Program-made: the position numbers and the translations under genes
Notes under the pieces: model-generated
What the model saw: the letters and a program-made list of their open reading frames with translations, nothing else
Databases searched by the model: none
Told to the model about the DNA's origin: nothing
Assembly (NCBI GenBank): GCA_019239815.1
Contig: JAFAZL010000042.1
Span: 1 to 5,687, forward strand
Reading direction: 5' to 3'
Length of the DNA stretch: 5,687 nt
Origin: Acidobacteriota bacterium
Lineage (GTDB): Bacteria > Acidobacteriota > Terriglobia > Acidoferrales > UBA7541
Part shown: one piece after another, positions 1-5,687 of the stretch
Layout: each line of letters begins with the position of its first letter
Numbering within the stretch: position 1 is the first letter of the stretch

Positions 1-161
1 ACAAAAATCGCGACGCCGAAAATGATCCCGAGGCCGAGCCGCACGGACCCGAATGCCATCCCTGTCCCAGCAGAACTCTTGCCGCGTAACCAGCGCAATC
101 CGAGGTAGCACCAGATCGTATACGCCAGATATTTCCCGAGCACATAGACGGGAAGAATCAT
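1..161 (-). CDS. Unrecognised membrane protein, N-terminal 53 residues (truncated by window edge)
   Basis: Reading leftward from an ATG at 159-161, the frame stays open to the window edge and gives 53 residues beginning MILPVYVLGKYLAYTIWCYL. The start is supported by an AGGTG ribosome binding site (170-174) placed 8 nt upstream, and no in-frame ATG, GTG or TTG lies between it and the stop of the preceding gene. Residues about 4-25 are hydrophobic with aromatic residues, then comes a short basic stretch (RWLRGKSS). A second hydrophobic stretch begins near residue 38 (GSVRLGLGIIFGVAIF) and continues past the edge. This looks like an integral membrane protein with at least two segments. I do not recognise the family. 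It lies 25 nt downstream of the PBP1A stop codon on the same strand, so co-transcription with it is likely. Function cannot be given from this fragment. Confidence 0.65.
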   Translation of the reverse strand, partial: MILPVYVLGKYLAYTIWCYLGLRWLRGKSSAGTGMAFGSVRLGLGIIFGVAIF

Positions 162-169
162 TGCGGTCG

Positions 170-174
170 CACCT
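170..174 (-). promoter_or_regulatory. Ribosome binding site of the truncated membrane gene
   Basis: On the minus strand the sequence reads AGGTG, 8 nt before the ATG at 161. It supports treating this short edge fragment as a real gene and fixes its start codon. Confidence 0.5.
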
Positions 175-186
175 GCGCGATCGGGC

Positions 187-2508
187 TCACTGCGGTATCG
201 CCGCAGAAGTAGCCGCAGTCGTTTTCGGCGGGGATGCGGGCGGTACAGCGTCCGCTGGCGGTTTCACCTTGCGCTCGGAGGGCTCGTCTTCCGTCGGCGC
301 CGTGTCCGGCGTATCGACGTGAACCGCGTGGTCGTGTGCTTCCTCTTCGAGGGGCGTCACGTTCGCGAATTCTACTTCCGGCATTCCTGCAAGGGCACCT
401 TGCATGAATTCCAGCCAGATCGGTAGGGCGGCTCGCGCACCAGTCTCTTTCTTCCCCAGCGAGATTTGCTTGTCGTCAAACCCGACCCACACCCCCGCCG
501 TAATCTGCGGTGTAAATCCGATGAACCATGCGTCCGTGTAGTCCTGCGTCGTGCCAGTCTTCCCTGCCGCCGGACGCCCGAGCGCCTTGGCTTGAATACC
601 AGTGCCGAACTGAATTACTTCCTCGAGCATCGCTGTCATCGTGTGCGCTACTTCCGGCGAAAGCACATCGTGTACTTCTGGATGTGCTTCTTCGAGCAGC
701 GCGCCGTCGTAACTCGTGACGCGCCGAATCATATGAGGATCGATGCGGATGCCGTCGTTGGGAAATACCGTGAATGCCGATACATGTTCGGACAGTTTCA
801 TATCCGCCGCGCCCAGCGCGAGCGGCAAATAGGGCGGAAGCGCCGTCGTGATTCCGAATCGCCGCGTCACGTCGACTACCGAAGAGATTCCAACCTTCTC
901 CGCCAATTTCACTGCCGGCACGTTGCGCGAACCCGCCAGAGCCCGCCGCAGCGTGATGTTGCCCTCAAACTTTTCGTCGTAGTTGTGCGGCGAATACGGC
1001 ACGCCCCCGCTCATCACCGTCATTGGCGCGTCGAGAATCGTGTCGAACGGCGTGGCGCCCTTCTCAAGCGCGTCCGCATATACGTAGACCTTGAACGAGC
1101 TGCCAACCTGCCGGTAAGCCTGGGTCGCTCGATTGAACTTTGAGTCTTCGAAACTGTAGCCGCCGACCATAGCCTTGATTTCGCCGGTGGGATTGTCGAT
1201 CGCCATGATCGCCGCCTGTGGCGCAGGCTGCTGTTCAAGTTGCACTCGCACTGTCGATTCCTGAACTTCCTTGATTGCAAACTGCGCGAGGTCGCCGACT
1301 TTCAGCAACTCGCTCGGCTTCTTCCGCGCCGTCCATGCGAAGTCTGACGGCGCAAGCACCGCGCGATATTGGCCAATCTTGATCGTCGCATCCTTGTCGC
1401 CGACCGCCATCACCAGGCCGGTAACGTAACTGCCCTTGTCGATCGGATGCCGCCAATCCTCGTCTTCGTAGGAGTCAAGCTGACCAAGGTTGTCGCGCAA
1501 AATATTCGGCAGCCCGCCGCGCCAGCCGTGCCGCCGGTCGTAGCTGTGCAAGCCGTCGCGCACCGACTGATTCGCCGCGCGTTGCATCGCGATATTCAGC
1601 GTGGTGTAAACGCGCAGACCGCGTTCGTGCACCGCTTCCGTCCCGTACGTTGATTCGAGGTATTTGCGCACTTCTTCAAAGAAATACGGCGCGAGATCGT
1701 TGCGCGGATATTGCACGTGCAGCCCGAGCGGGGTTTTCTTTGCCGCTTCTTCTTCCGCGCCCGTGATTCTTCCCTCTTCCAGCATCCGGTACAGAACAAG
1801 ATTCCGCCGCTGCAGCGCGCCGGTCGGATTCGTCAGCGGTGAAAACTTCGGACCATTCACCATCCCGGCGAGCAGCGCCGCTTCTTGCAGCTTCAAATCC
1901 CCAACAGATTTGCCGAAATAAAATTCCGACGCCGCCGCGAATCCGTAGTTGCCATGGGCTAGATAAACCTGGTTCGCATACATCGCGAAAATTTGCGGCT
2001 TGGTATAGCGGCGTTCGATCTGCAGCGCCAGCAGCATTTCCTGCATCTTGCGGCGGAAGCTGCGGTCGCTGCGGTCAAGAAACAAATTGCCCGCAAGCTG
2101 CATGCTGATTGTGCTCGCGCCCGCCGTGATCCGATGATGCAAAACGTTGCGCCACGCTGCGCCTGCGATGCGCGGAAAATCGATGCCCCAGTGTTCTTCA
2201 AAATGCTGATCTTCGATCGACGTGACTGCGTTGTACAAGACCTTGGGGCACTGCTCATAGGTCATCAGGATGCGCCGCTGGAGCGCGAAACTCCCGACCA
2301 GTTGCCCATCATCGGCATAAATCTCAGTGACAACGTTCGGCCGATAGGTCTCCAGCGCCCGAATTTCCGGCAAGTCGCTCGCGTACACAAACAACAACCC
2401 ACACGCCGCGCCCAACGCGATCGCGCACAACAACAGAAACGCCAGCGCCACGCGGTCGATCAACTTCCAACCGCGCAACCTCAACGTAATCGGAGGCAAA
2501 CTCAGCAT
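187..2508 (-). CDS. Class A penicillin-binding protein (bifunctional PBP1A-type transglycosylase/transpeptidase)
   Basis: The 773-residue protein is of normal length for a PBP1A and would polymerise lipid II into glycan strands and cross-link the peptides on the outer face of the cytoplasmic membrane. A single N-terminal anchor spans about residues 17-42. The GT51 transglycosylase domain follows (about 60-240), with the motif EDQHFEEHWGID whose E99 is the expected catalytic glutamate, then GASTISMQLAGN (130-141) and the RRKMQEMLLALQIE and KPQIFAMYAN segments. An OB-like insert probably covers about 355-425. The transpeptidase domain has all three active-site motifs: SSFK with nucleophile S470, SRN at 527-529, and KTG at 650-652. 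The tail from about 715 is acidic and proline-rich and probably disordered. The ATG at 2508 has only a weak GAG ribosome binding site 5 nt upstream. It is 123 nt downstream of the FmdE gene and 25 nt upstream of a membrane protein gene. No key residue is missing, so both activities should be intact. Family assignment is very secure; the exact ortholog symbol is not. Confidence 0.96.
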   Translation of the reverse strand: MLSLPPITLRLRGWKLIDRVALAFLLLCAIALGAACGLLFVYASDLPEIRALETYRPNVVTEIYADDGQLVGSFALQRRILMTYEQCPKVLYNAVTSIEDQHFEEHWGIDFPRIAGAAWRNVLHHRITAGASTISMQLAGNLFLDRSDRSFRRKMQEMLLALQIERRYTKPQIFAMYANQVYLAHGNYGFAAASEFYFGKSVGDLKLQEAALLAGMVNGPKFSPLTNPTGALQRRNLVLYRMLEEGRITGAEEEAAKKTPLGLHVQYPRNDLAPYFFEEVRKYLESTYGTEAVHERGLRVYTTLNIAMQRAANQSVRDGLHSYDRRHGWRGGLPNILRDNLGQLDSYEDEDWRHPIDKGSYVTGLVMAVGDKDATIKIGQYRAVLAPSDFAWTARKKPSELLKVGDLAQFAIKEVQESTVRVQLEQQPAPQAAIMAIDNPTGEIKAMVGGYSFEDSKFNRATQAYRQVGSSFKVYVYADALEKGATPFDTILDAPMTVMSGGVPYSPHNYDEKFEGNITLRRALAGSRNVPAVKLAEKVGISSVVDVTRRFGITTALPPYLPLALGAADMKLSEHVSAFTVFPNDGIRIDPHMIRRVTSYDGALLEEAHPEVHDVLSPEVAHTMTAMLEEVIQFGTGIQAKALGRPAAGKTGTTQDYTDAWFIGFTPQITAGVWVGFDDKQISLGKKETGARAALPIWLEFMQGALAGMPEVEFANVTPLEEEAHDHAVHVDTPDTAPTEDEPSERKVKPPADAVPPASPPKTTAATSAAIPQ

Positions 2509-2543
2509 GAAATCTCAATTTTAGCGCACATGTTTTGCCAGGG

Positions 2544-2563
2544 TGAGGCCACACCTTGCCTCA
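2544..2563. repeat. Short inverted repeat between the FmdE and PBP1A genes
   Basis: TGAGGC (2544-2549) and GCCTCA (2558-2563) are perfect 6-bp arms around an 8-nt loop, inside the 123-nt gap. Neither strand shows a run of T after the stem, so it does not look like an intrinsic terminator. It could be a weak RNA hairpin upstream of the PBP gene or chance. Confidence 0.35.
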
Positions 2564-2631
2564 GGTTTCCATCACCGACCCGACAAACCATGCACGACAA
2601 CCGCCACCGCATTTGTAACTCTAGGTTGGGT

Positions 2632-3207
2632 TTAGAGCTCGGAGTAATACGTTTCGCCGGCGCACGCTCGACACAGTGTGCGTCCATCCTGCAACACTTC
2701 ACGCCCGAAATTGATGCCCTCGCCGCATTCCGCGCAAACCACGCGCGGCCCCTTATACCCCGGCAGATCCTCTGGCTTTACCTCGACTCTGACCCATTTC
2801 TTGTCGAACAACACGTCTCCCGATAATTCAGCGTAGGCCTTCTGCTGCCCCGCATCTTTCGTCATCTCGGGAAACATGTCCCGCGCAATTTCTTTGCTCG
2901 ACTCGCGCGCCGCAATTCGAATCGCGCGCCCCGTCTGCAAATCGACAAATGTCGCCGCAACTTTGCCCCAATCGCGAAACTTCAGCGCGCGTTTCCCCAA
3001 CCGGCAATTCGCCACCAGCGCAATCGCATCCGTCATGCACCGATCGATCTCGACATACGTCACGATGCGCTTCCGCTCCGCAATCGGATCGATGATGCCA
3101 AGTTCGCGCAGCCCCATCATCGCCAACCGCACTCCCAGCACCTGCCCAGCGCACAAATGCCCGTGCGCCACGGCAGCCAGCTGCAAATACTCTTCGAGCG
3201 TCTTCAC
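2632..3207 (-). CDS. FmdE-family protein with C-terminal zinc ribbon
   Basis: The 191-residue protein matches the FmdE family (formylmethanofuran dehydrogenase subunit E-like). The N-terminal domain shows the family signature HGHLCAGQVLG (H15, H17, C19), then EIDRCMTDAIALVANC with D55, C57 and C68, followed by LGKRALKFRDWGKVAATFVD. The C-terminus (158-182) is a CxxC...CxxC zinc ribbon (C158, C161, C179, C182), as in the longer FmdE forms. The HxHxC cluster suggests metal binding; this is inference from conserved residues. The start is GTG at 3205-3207. A TAG stop lies in frame four codons upstream, and the next methionine comes after the HGHLC motif, so this start is effectively forced. The ribosome binding site is weak. 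No other subunit of a formylmethanofuran dehydrogenase is in the window, so that function should not be assumed. No signal peptide is visible, so it is probably cytoplasmic, unlike its exported neighbours. The gene starts 46 nt downstream of the MauE/DoxX-like gene. Confidence 0.88.
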   Translation of the reverse strand: MKTLEEYLQLAAVAHGHLCAGQVLGVRLAMMGLRELGIIDPIAERKRIVTYVEIDRCMTDAIALVANCRLGKRALKFRDWGKVAATFVDLQTGRAIRIAARESSKEIARDMFPEMTKDAGQQKAYAELSGDVLFDKKWVRVEVKPEDLPGYKGPRVVCAECGEGINFGREVLQDGRTLCRACAGETYYSEL

Positions 3208-3253
3208 AGGATCAGTCTACCGACAGGAGGGATTCACCCGCTACTTCAACAGG

Positions 3254-3802
3254 CTACTTCGTAGCAGGCGCTGTCGCCGCCACGGCTTCCGGCGGCGCAC
3301 TCCAGGGATGCGGCTTACGCGCCTCAATAATCGCGAACGCCGCCATCAATACGGCGAGCGTCGCCATCCCCGCATCTTCCAACACTTTTTCCATGTTGAT
3401 CGGCTGCGGCGTCGCAAAGCATCCGCAATTAATATTCATGTGCAGCAAGTACGCCCGCGTCACGACCACCGAAAATCCCACCATGATCGCCGCAAGCATC
3501 GTCCCAAAAATTCGAAGCTGCCAGCCAATCAGCACCAGAAATCCCAGTACGATCTCCGTAAACGGCAACGTGTGCGCGACAAACTGGACGCCCCACGGCG
3601 GCAGCAGCTTGAATGCTTCCACCTGAAACGCAAAGTTCGCGATATTGGTCGCCAGCGAAAACTTGAAGAAAAACCACGGCCAGAAATGATTGTTTGGAAG
3701 AAAGGCTTTCGAGTATCCCGCGTATGTAAACACCGGCCCGAGAATCAGGCGGCCAAGCCACATTACCGCGCGGCGAAAGTTGAGCGGGCTCGATTGCATC
3801 AT
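3254..3802 (-). CDS. MauE/DoxX-family integral membrane protein with periplasmic CxC motif
   Basis: The 182-residue protein has four predicted membrane segments: about 14-35, 72-92, 97-120 and 143-160. The first contains GRLILGPVFTYAGYSKAF, typical of the DoxX/MauE superfamily, where a conserved helix runs into a K-A/F turn. Basic residues before the first segment (NFRR), after the second (WQLR) and after the fourth (EARK) put the termini and the 2-3 loop in the cytoplasm. The loop holding INCGCF (C126, C128) is therefore on the periplasmic side. The CGC motif is characteristic of MauE-type members, which in methylamine utilisation act together with the thioredoxin-like MauD. The gene follows an exported DsbA-like gene by 61 nt, repeating that pairing. 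The likely role, by inference, is thiol-disulfide exchange with that partner. Two consecutive ATGs (3800-3802 and 3797-3799) compete as start and there is no clear ribosome binding site. A 15-nt palindrome sits immediately upstream. The alanine/proline-rich C-terminus is probably disordered. Confidence 0.85.
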   Translation of the reverse strand: MMQSSPLNFRRAVMWLGRLILGPVFTYAGYSKAFLPNNHFWPWFFFKFSLATNIANFAFQVEAFKLLPPWGVQFVAHTLPFTEIVLGFLVLIGWQLRIFGTMLAAIMVGFSVVVTRAYLLHMNINCGCFATPQPINMEKVLEDAGMATLAVLMAAFAIIEARKPHPWSAPPEAVAATAPATK

Positions 3803-3803
3803 A

Positions 3804-3818
3804 ACAATTTCGAATTGT
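3804..3818. repeat. AT-rich palindrome abutting the MauE/DoxX-like start codon
   Basis: ACAATT (3804-3809) and AATTGT (3813-3818) are perfect 6-bp arms around a TCG spacer, one base before the first ATG of the MauE/DoxX-like gene, where a ribosome binding site would be expected. It could be an operator, an RNA hairpin that limits translation, or chance. The 61-nt gap contains no other signal. Confidence 0.4.
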
Positions 3819-3863
3819 AGCGCGTGTGGGCTACTTCAGACGGCCAAACCTCGTCAATTCCGC

Positions 3864-4535
3864 TCACTTGCCGCCAAGAAGCTGATCGAGGAATTGCTTC
3901 AAAATGTCCCAGCTCATCACGCCCGCATAAGGAAACGTCTGCCCGTTGGCGTGAAAAATCGTAGTCGGCGTTTGGCTGACGCGATATGTGTTGTTTCCCA
4001 ACGCCTGATCCTTGGCGATCGAAGCTTCCATCGCGCCGCTCTTCACCAGGGCGCGCACCTTCGTCATTTCGGCCGGAGTCAGCACCTTGGCTACCGTTCC
4101 GTCCACATCTCCCGACGCTTCCCACTTCTCCTGATTCTGAAACAACACATCCGCCACCGCTTCGAGCTTCCCAATCTGCGCCGCAGCCCGCGAATATTGT
4201 GCTGCTTCCTTTGAGTGAGAGTGCATCGGCAACGGGAAGTCGCGATGGATCAGGTACACCTTCCCCGTGTTGACGTAGTTGTCCATCAAATTGCGATTTG
4301 TCGCTTCATAAAGGCTCTTGCAGGCCGGACACTGAAAGTCGCTGAAAACTTCCATCACGATGGGAGCGCTCTTCGAGCCGAGCGCTTCGCGGGGATCTAC
4401 GTCAGGAATCGAAGCCAGCGTCTGAGGAGCCGCAGCCGCGGCCGACAAAGCCGAACCCGACCCGAGGCTCAACATCGAAAGCACAGCGGCCACAATTAGA
4501 CCGCCGACCGCCGAAACCCTCGCGCGACGATTCAC
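3864..4535 (-). CDS. Exported DsbA-family thiol-disulfide oxidoreductase (thioredoxin fold)
   Basis: Starting at the GTG at 4533-4535 gives 223 residues. An AAGGAGG ribosome binding site lies 6 nt upstream and the start yields a clean signal peptide. That peptide has a basic NRRAR stretch, a hydrophobic core LIVAAVLSMLSLG, and an alanine-rich region suited to signal peptidase I near residues 30-37. A longer version from a TTG at 4562 would place the ribosome binding site inside the coding region and is unlikely. The mature part is a DsbA/Thioredoxin_4-like fold. A beta strand IVMEVFSDFQ leads to the active site CPAC (C69, C72), then comes VYLIHRDFPL and a helical insert (about 105-180), and then the cis-proline loop SQTPTT (P190) before the last strands. 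Both redox cysteines and the cis-proline are intact, so it should catalyse thiol-disulfide exchange in the periplasm. It is the first gene of the minus-strand cluster, followed after 61 nt by a MauE/DoxX-like membrane protein. Whether it works as an oxidase or a reductase cannot be told from sequence alone. Confidence 0.92.
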   Translation of the reverse strand: MNRRARVSAVGGLIVAAVLSMLSLGSGSALSAAAAAPQTLASIPDVDPREALGSKSAPIVMEVFSDFQCPACKSLYEATNRNLMDNYVNTGKVYLIHRDFPLPMHSHSKEAAQYSRAAAQIGKLEAVADVLFQNQEKWEASGDVDGTVAKVLTPAEMTKVRALVKSGAMEASIAKDQALGNNTYRVSQTPTTIFHANGQTFPYAGVMSWDILKQFLDQLLGGK

Positions 4536-4541
4536 GCCACC

Positions 4542-4548
4542 CCTCCTT
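4542..4548 (-). promoter_or_regulatory. Strong ribosome binding site that fixes the DsbA-like start
   Basis: On the minus strand AAGGAGG lies 6 nt before the GTG at 4535. It decides for this GTG over the TTG nine codons upstream, which has no comparable site. Confidence 0.8.
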
Positions 4549-4573
4549 GCCAATCCAGCCAACAGGCCGCCAG

Positions 4574-4579
4574 AGTATC
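4574..4579 (-). promoter_or_regulatory. Possible extended -10 element for the minus-strand cluster
   Basis: On the minus strand TGTGATACT reads as an extended -10 (TGn followed by GATACT, 4 of 6 matches to TATAAT), which would start RNA about 30 nt before the DsbA-like GTG. No convincing -35 element lies 16-18 nt upstream. The position is sensible but the match is weak. Confidence 0.22.
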
Positions 4580-4949
4580 ACACGACCCTCTTACTTCTAA
4601 ACCCGGCGCGCCTTCAAACGTTCCTGGCTACCTCTCGAATCGCCGCCGGAGGGTAACTGCTTAATTTCGAGACTCTTGGGCTCGAAAAGGCTGCTTGGCG
4701 TTTCACCGATCGGCGGATCCTCAGATTCCAAACACCCTTTCCACCGACAGGCGCCTTGATACCCCGATACTCAGCATCCTTTCCGTCGGAGGAGCATCTT
4801 TATCCTTGGTATCCGTTGGGTCCGCGGCAAGGCCGAAGAAGGCTAGGCAGCTCGTACGGCGCTTGGAGCGGCTTCGGGATCACGTAATCTGGCGCGGGAT
4901 ATAGCCACAATCGATTCAAACGAATGGGTTTATTTTGGTTGTAAGAAAA
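4580..4949. other. Intergenic region between divergent genes, no gene recognised
   Basis: This stretch of about 370 nt separates the upstream signals of the minus-strand cluster from the dnaK promoter. Open frames here lack a ribosome binding site, begin at rare start codons or run over the dnaK promoter, and their translations show no family features. I see no tRNA T-arm, riboswitch core or tandem repeats. The only clear structure is the 7-bp inverted repeat at 4665-4687, listed separately. Confidence 0.6.
4665..4687. repeat. Inverted repeat in the divergent intergenic region
   Basis: TTTCGAG (4665-4671) and CTCGAAA (4681-4687) are perfect 7-bp arms separated by 9 nt. It lies about 130 nt upstream of the DsbA-like start and about 265 nt upstream of the dnaK -35. 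No T-run follows on either strand, so it is not an intrinsic terminator. A dimeric regulator site is possible, but nothing identifies the regulator. Confidence 0.4.
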
Positions 4950-4970
4950 CTTGACAAAGATACACTCAAC
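4950..4970 (+). promoter_or_regulatory. HAIR-like operator (candidate HspR binding site) on dnaK promoter
   Basis: The left half CTTGACA (4950-4956) and right half ACTCAAC (4964-4970) are separated by exactly 7 nt. The known HspR-associated inverted repeat is CTTGAGT, 7 nt, ACTCAAG; the halves here match 5 of 7 and 6 of 7 positions with identical spacing. The left half is the -35 hexamer itself, so a bound repressor would block RNA polymerase. HspR is known to repress dnaK operons through such sites in actinobacteria and some other bacteria. The hspR gene is not in this window. Confidence 0.6.
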
Positions 4971-4979
4971 CTGTATATT
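4951..4979 (+). promoter_or_regulatory. Sigma70-type promoter of dnaK
   Basis: The -35 hexamer TTGACA (4951-4956) is a perfect consensus and the -10 hexamer TATATT (4974-4979) matches 5 of 6. The spacer is 17 nt. Transcription should begin near 4986, giving a leader of about 130 nt before the dnaK ATG. The elements look like those of the housekeeping sigma factor and not a sigma32-type heat-shock promoter, so heat induction would have to come from a repressor or from the leader. Confidence 0.82.
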
Positions 4980-5087
4980 CGTTTCGTTCGACGTTGTCTC
5001 ATGCCCCAACCTCAACGATGCAGACGTCGACCGGCACCGCTCAAGACTCTAAGAAGTCCGAGCCAGCCCAGCAACAAACAAGTTTAG

Positions 5088-5687
<600 letters not shown>

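Noticed and set aside
466..1143. Long plus-strand open frame opposite PBP1A
   Set aside because: It lies wholly antisense to a secure PBP1A gene, its translation is arginine/histidine-rich with no family motif, and it reflects codon bias of the real gene.
2619..2637. CTCTA/TAGAG hairpin over the FmdE stop codon as a terminator
   Set aside because: The stem is only 5 bp and AT-rich with a 9-nt loop, and no T-run follows on the minus strand.
1993..2826. Plus-strand open frame of 277 codons
   Set aside because: It runs antisense across the PBP1A N-terminus, the gap and the FmdE zinc ribbon, has low-complexity basic composition and no ribosome binding site.
3253..3265. GCTAC-TTC-GTAGC hairpin over the MauE/DoxX-like stop codon as a terminator
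   Set aside because: The stem is 5 bp with no following T-run in the minus-strand direction, and the next gene begins 46 nt later, so it is probably chance.
2876..3820. Plus-strand open frame of 314 codons
   Set aside because: It is antisense to both FmdE and the MauE/DoxX-like gene, is rich in arginine and has no recognisable domain.
4695..4904. Plus-strand open frame of 69 codons in the intergenic region
   Set aside because: It starts at TTG with no ribosome binding site, and the translation shows no family or membrane feature.
4800..5015. Minus-strand open frame of 71 codons over the dnaK promoter
   Set aside because: It overlaps the well-supported dnaK promoter and operator, and the translation has no recognisable feature.

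Overview
The window looks like chromosomal DNA from a diderm (Gram-negative type) bacterium. The moderately high GC content, the gene assortment (orphan FmdE, MauE/DoxX, exported DsbA-like protein, PBP1A) and the style of the DnaK N-terminus fit an acidobacterium (Acidobacteriota, Koribacter-like). This placement is inference from gene content and was not checked against a database. The DnaK fragment carries the extra loop in its nucleotide-binding domain that is typical of Gram-negative Hsp70s.

Layout: five genes lie on the minus strand, read from right to left. They are an exported DsbA-like thioredoxin-fold protein (3864-4535), a MauE/DoxX-type membrane protein with a CxC pair (3254-3802), an FmdE-family protein with a C-terminal zinc ribbon (2632-3207), a bifunctional class A penicillin-binding protein (187-2508), and the first 53 codons of an unrecognised membrane protein that runs off the left edge (1-161). 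Gaps between them are 61, 46, 123 and 25 nt, so one or two transcripts are plausible. On the right a divergent dnaK begins at 5118 and runs off the window.

The 582-nt region between the divergent genes holds a near-consensus sigma70-type promoter for dnaK (TTGACA, 17 nt, TATATT). Its -35 region is embedded in a sequence closely resembling HAIR, the operator of the heat-shock repressor HspR. About 130 nt of leader RNA follow before the dnaK start. The rest of the intergenic region holds only a 7-bp inverted repeat and no recognisable gene.

Working together: most of the minus-strand genes act at or beyond the cytoplasmic membrane. The DsbA-like protein and the MauE-like protein form a probable periplasmic thiol-redox pair, since the predicted topology puts the CxC on the same side as the exported CPAC protein. 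PBP1A polymerises and cross-links peptidoglycan. FmdE is the outlier: no other subunit of formylmethanofuran dehydrogenase is present, so its role here is unknown. The most testable observations are the HAIR-like dnaK operator, the redox pair, and a possible leader RNA structure that would mask the dnaK ribosome binding site. I found no mobile element, CRISPR array, tRNA or rRNA.
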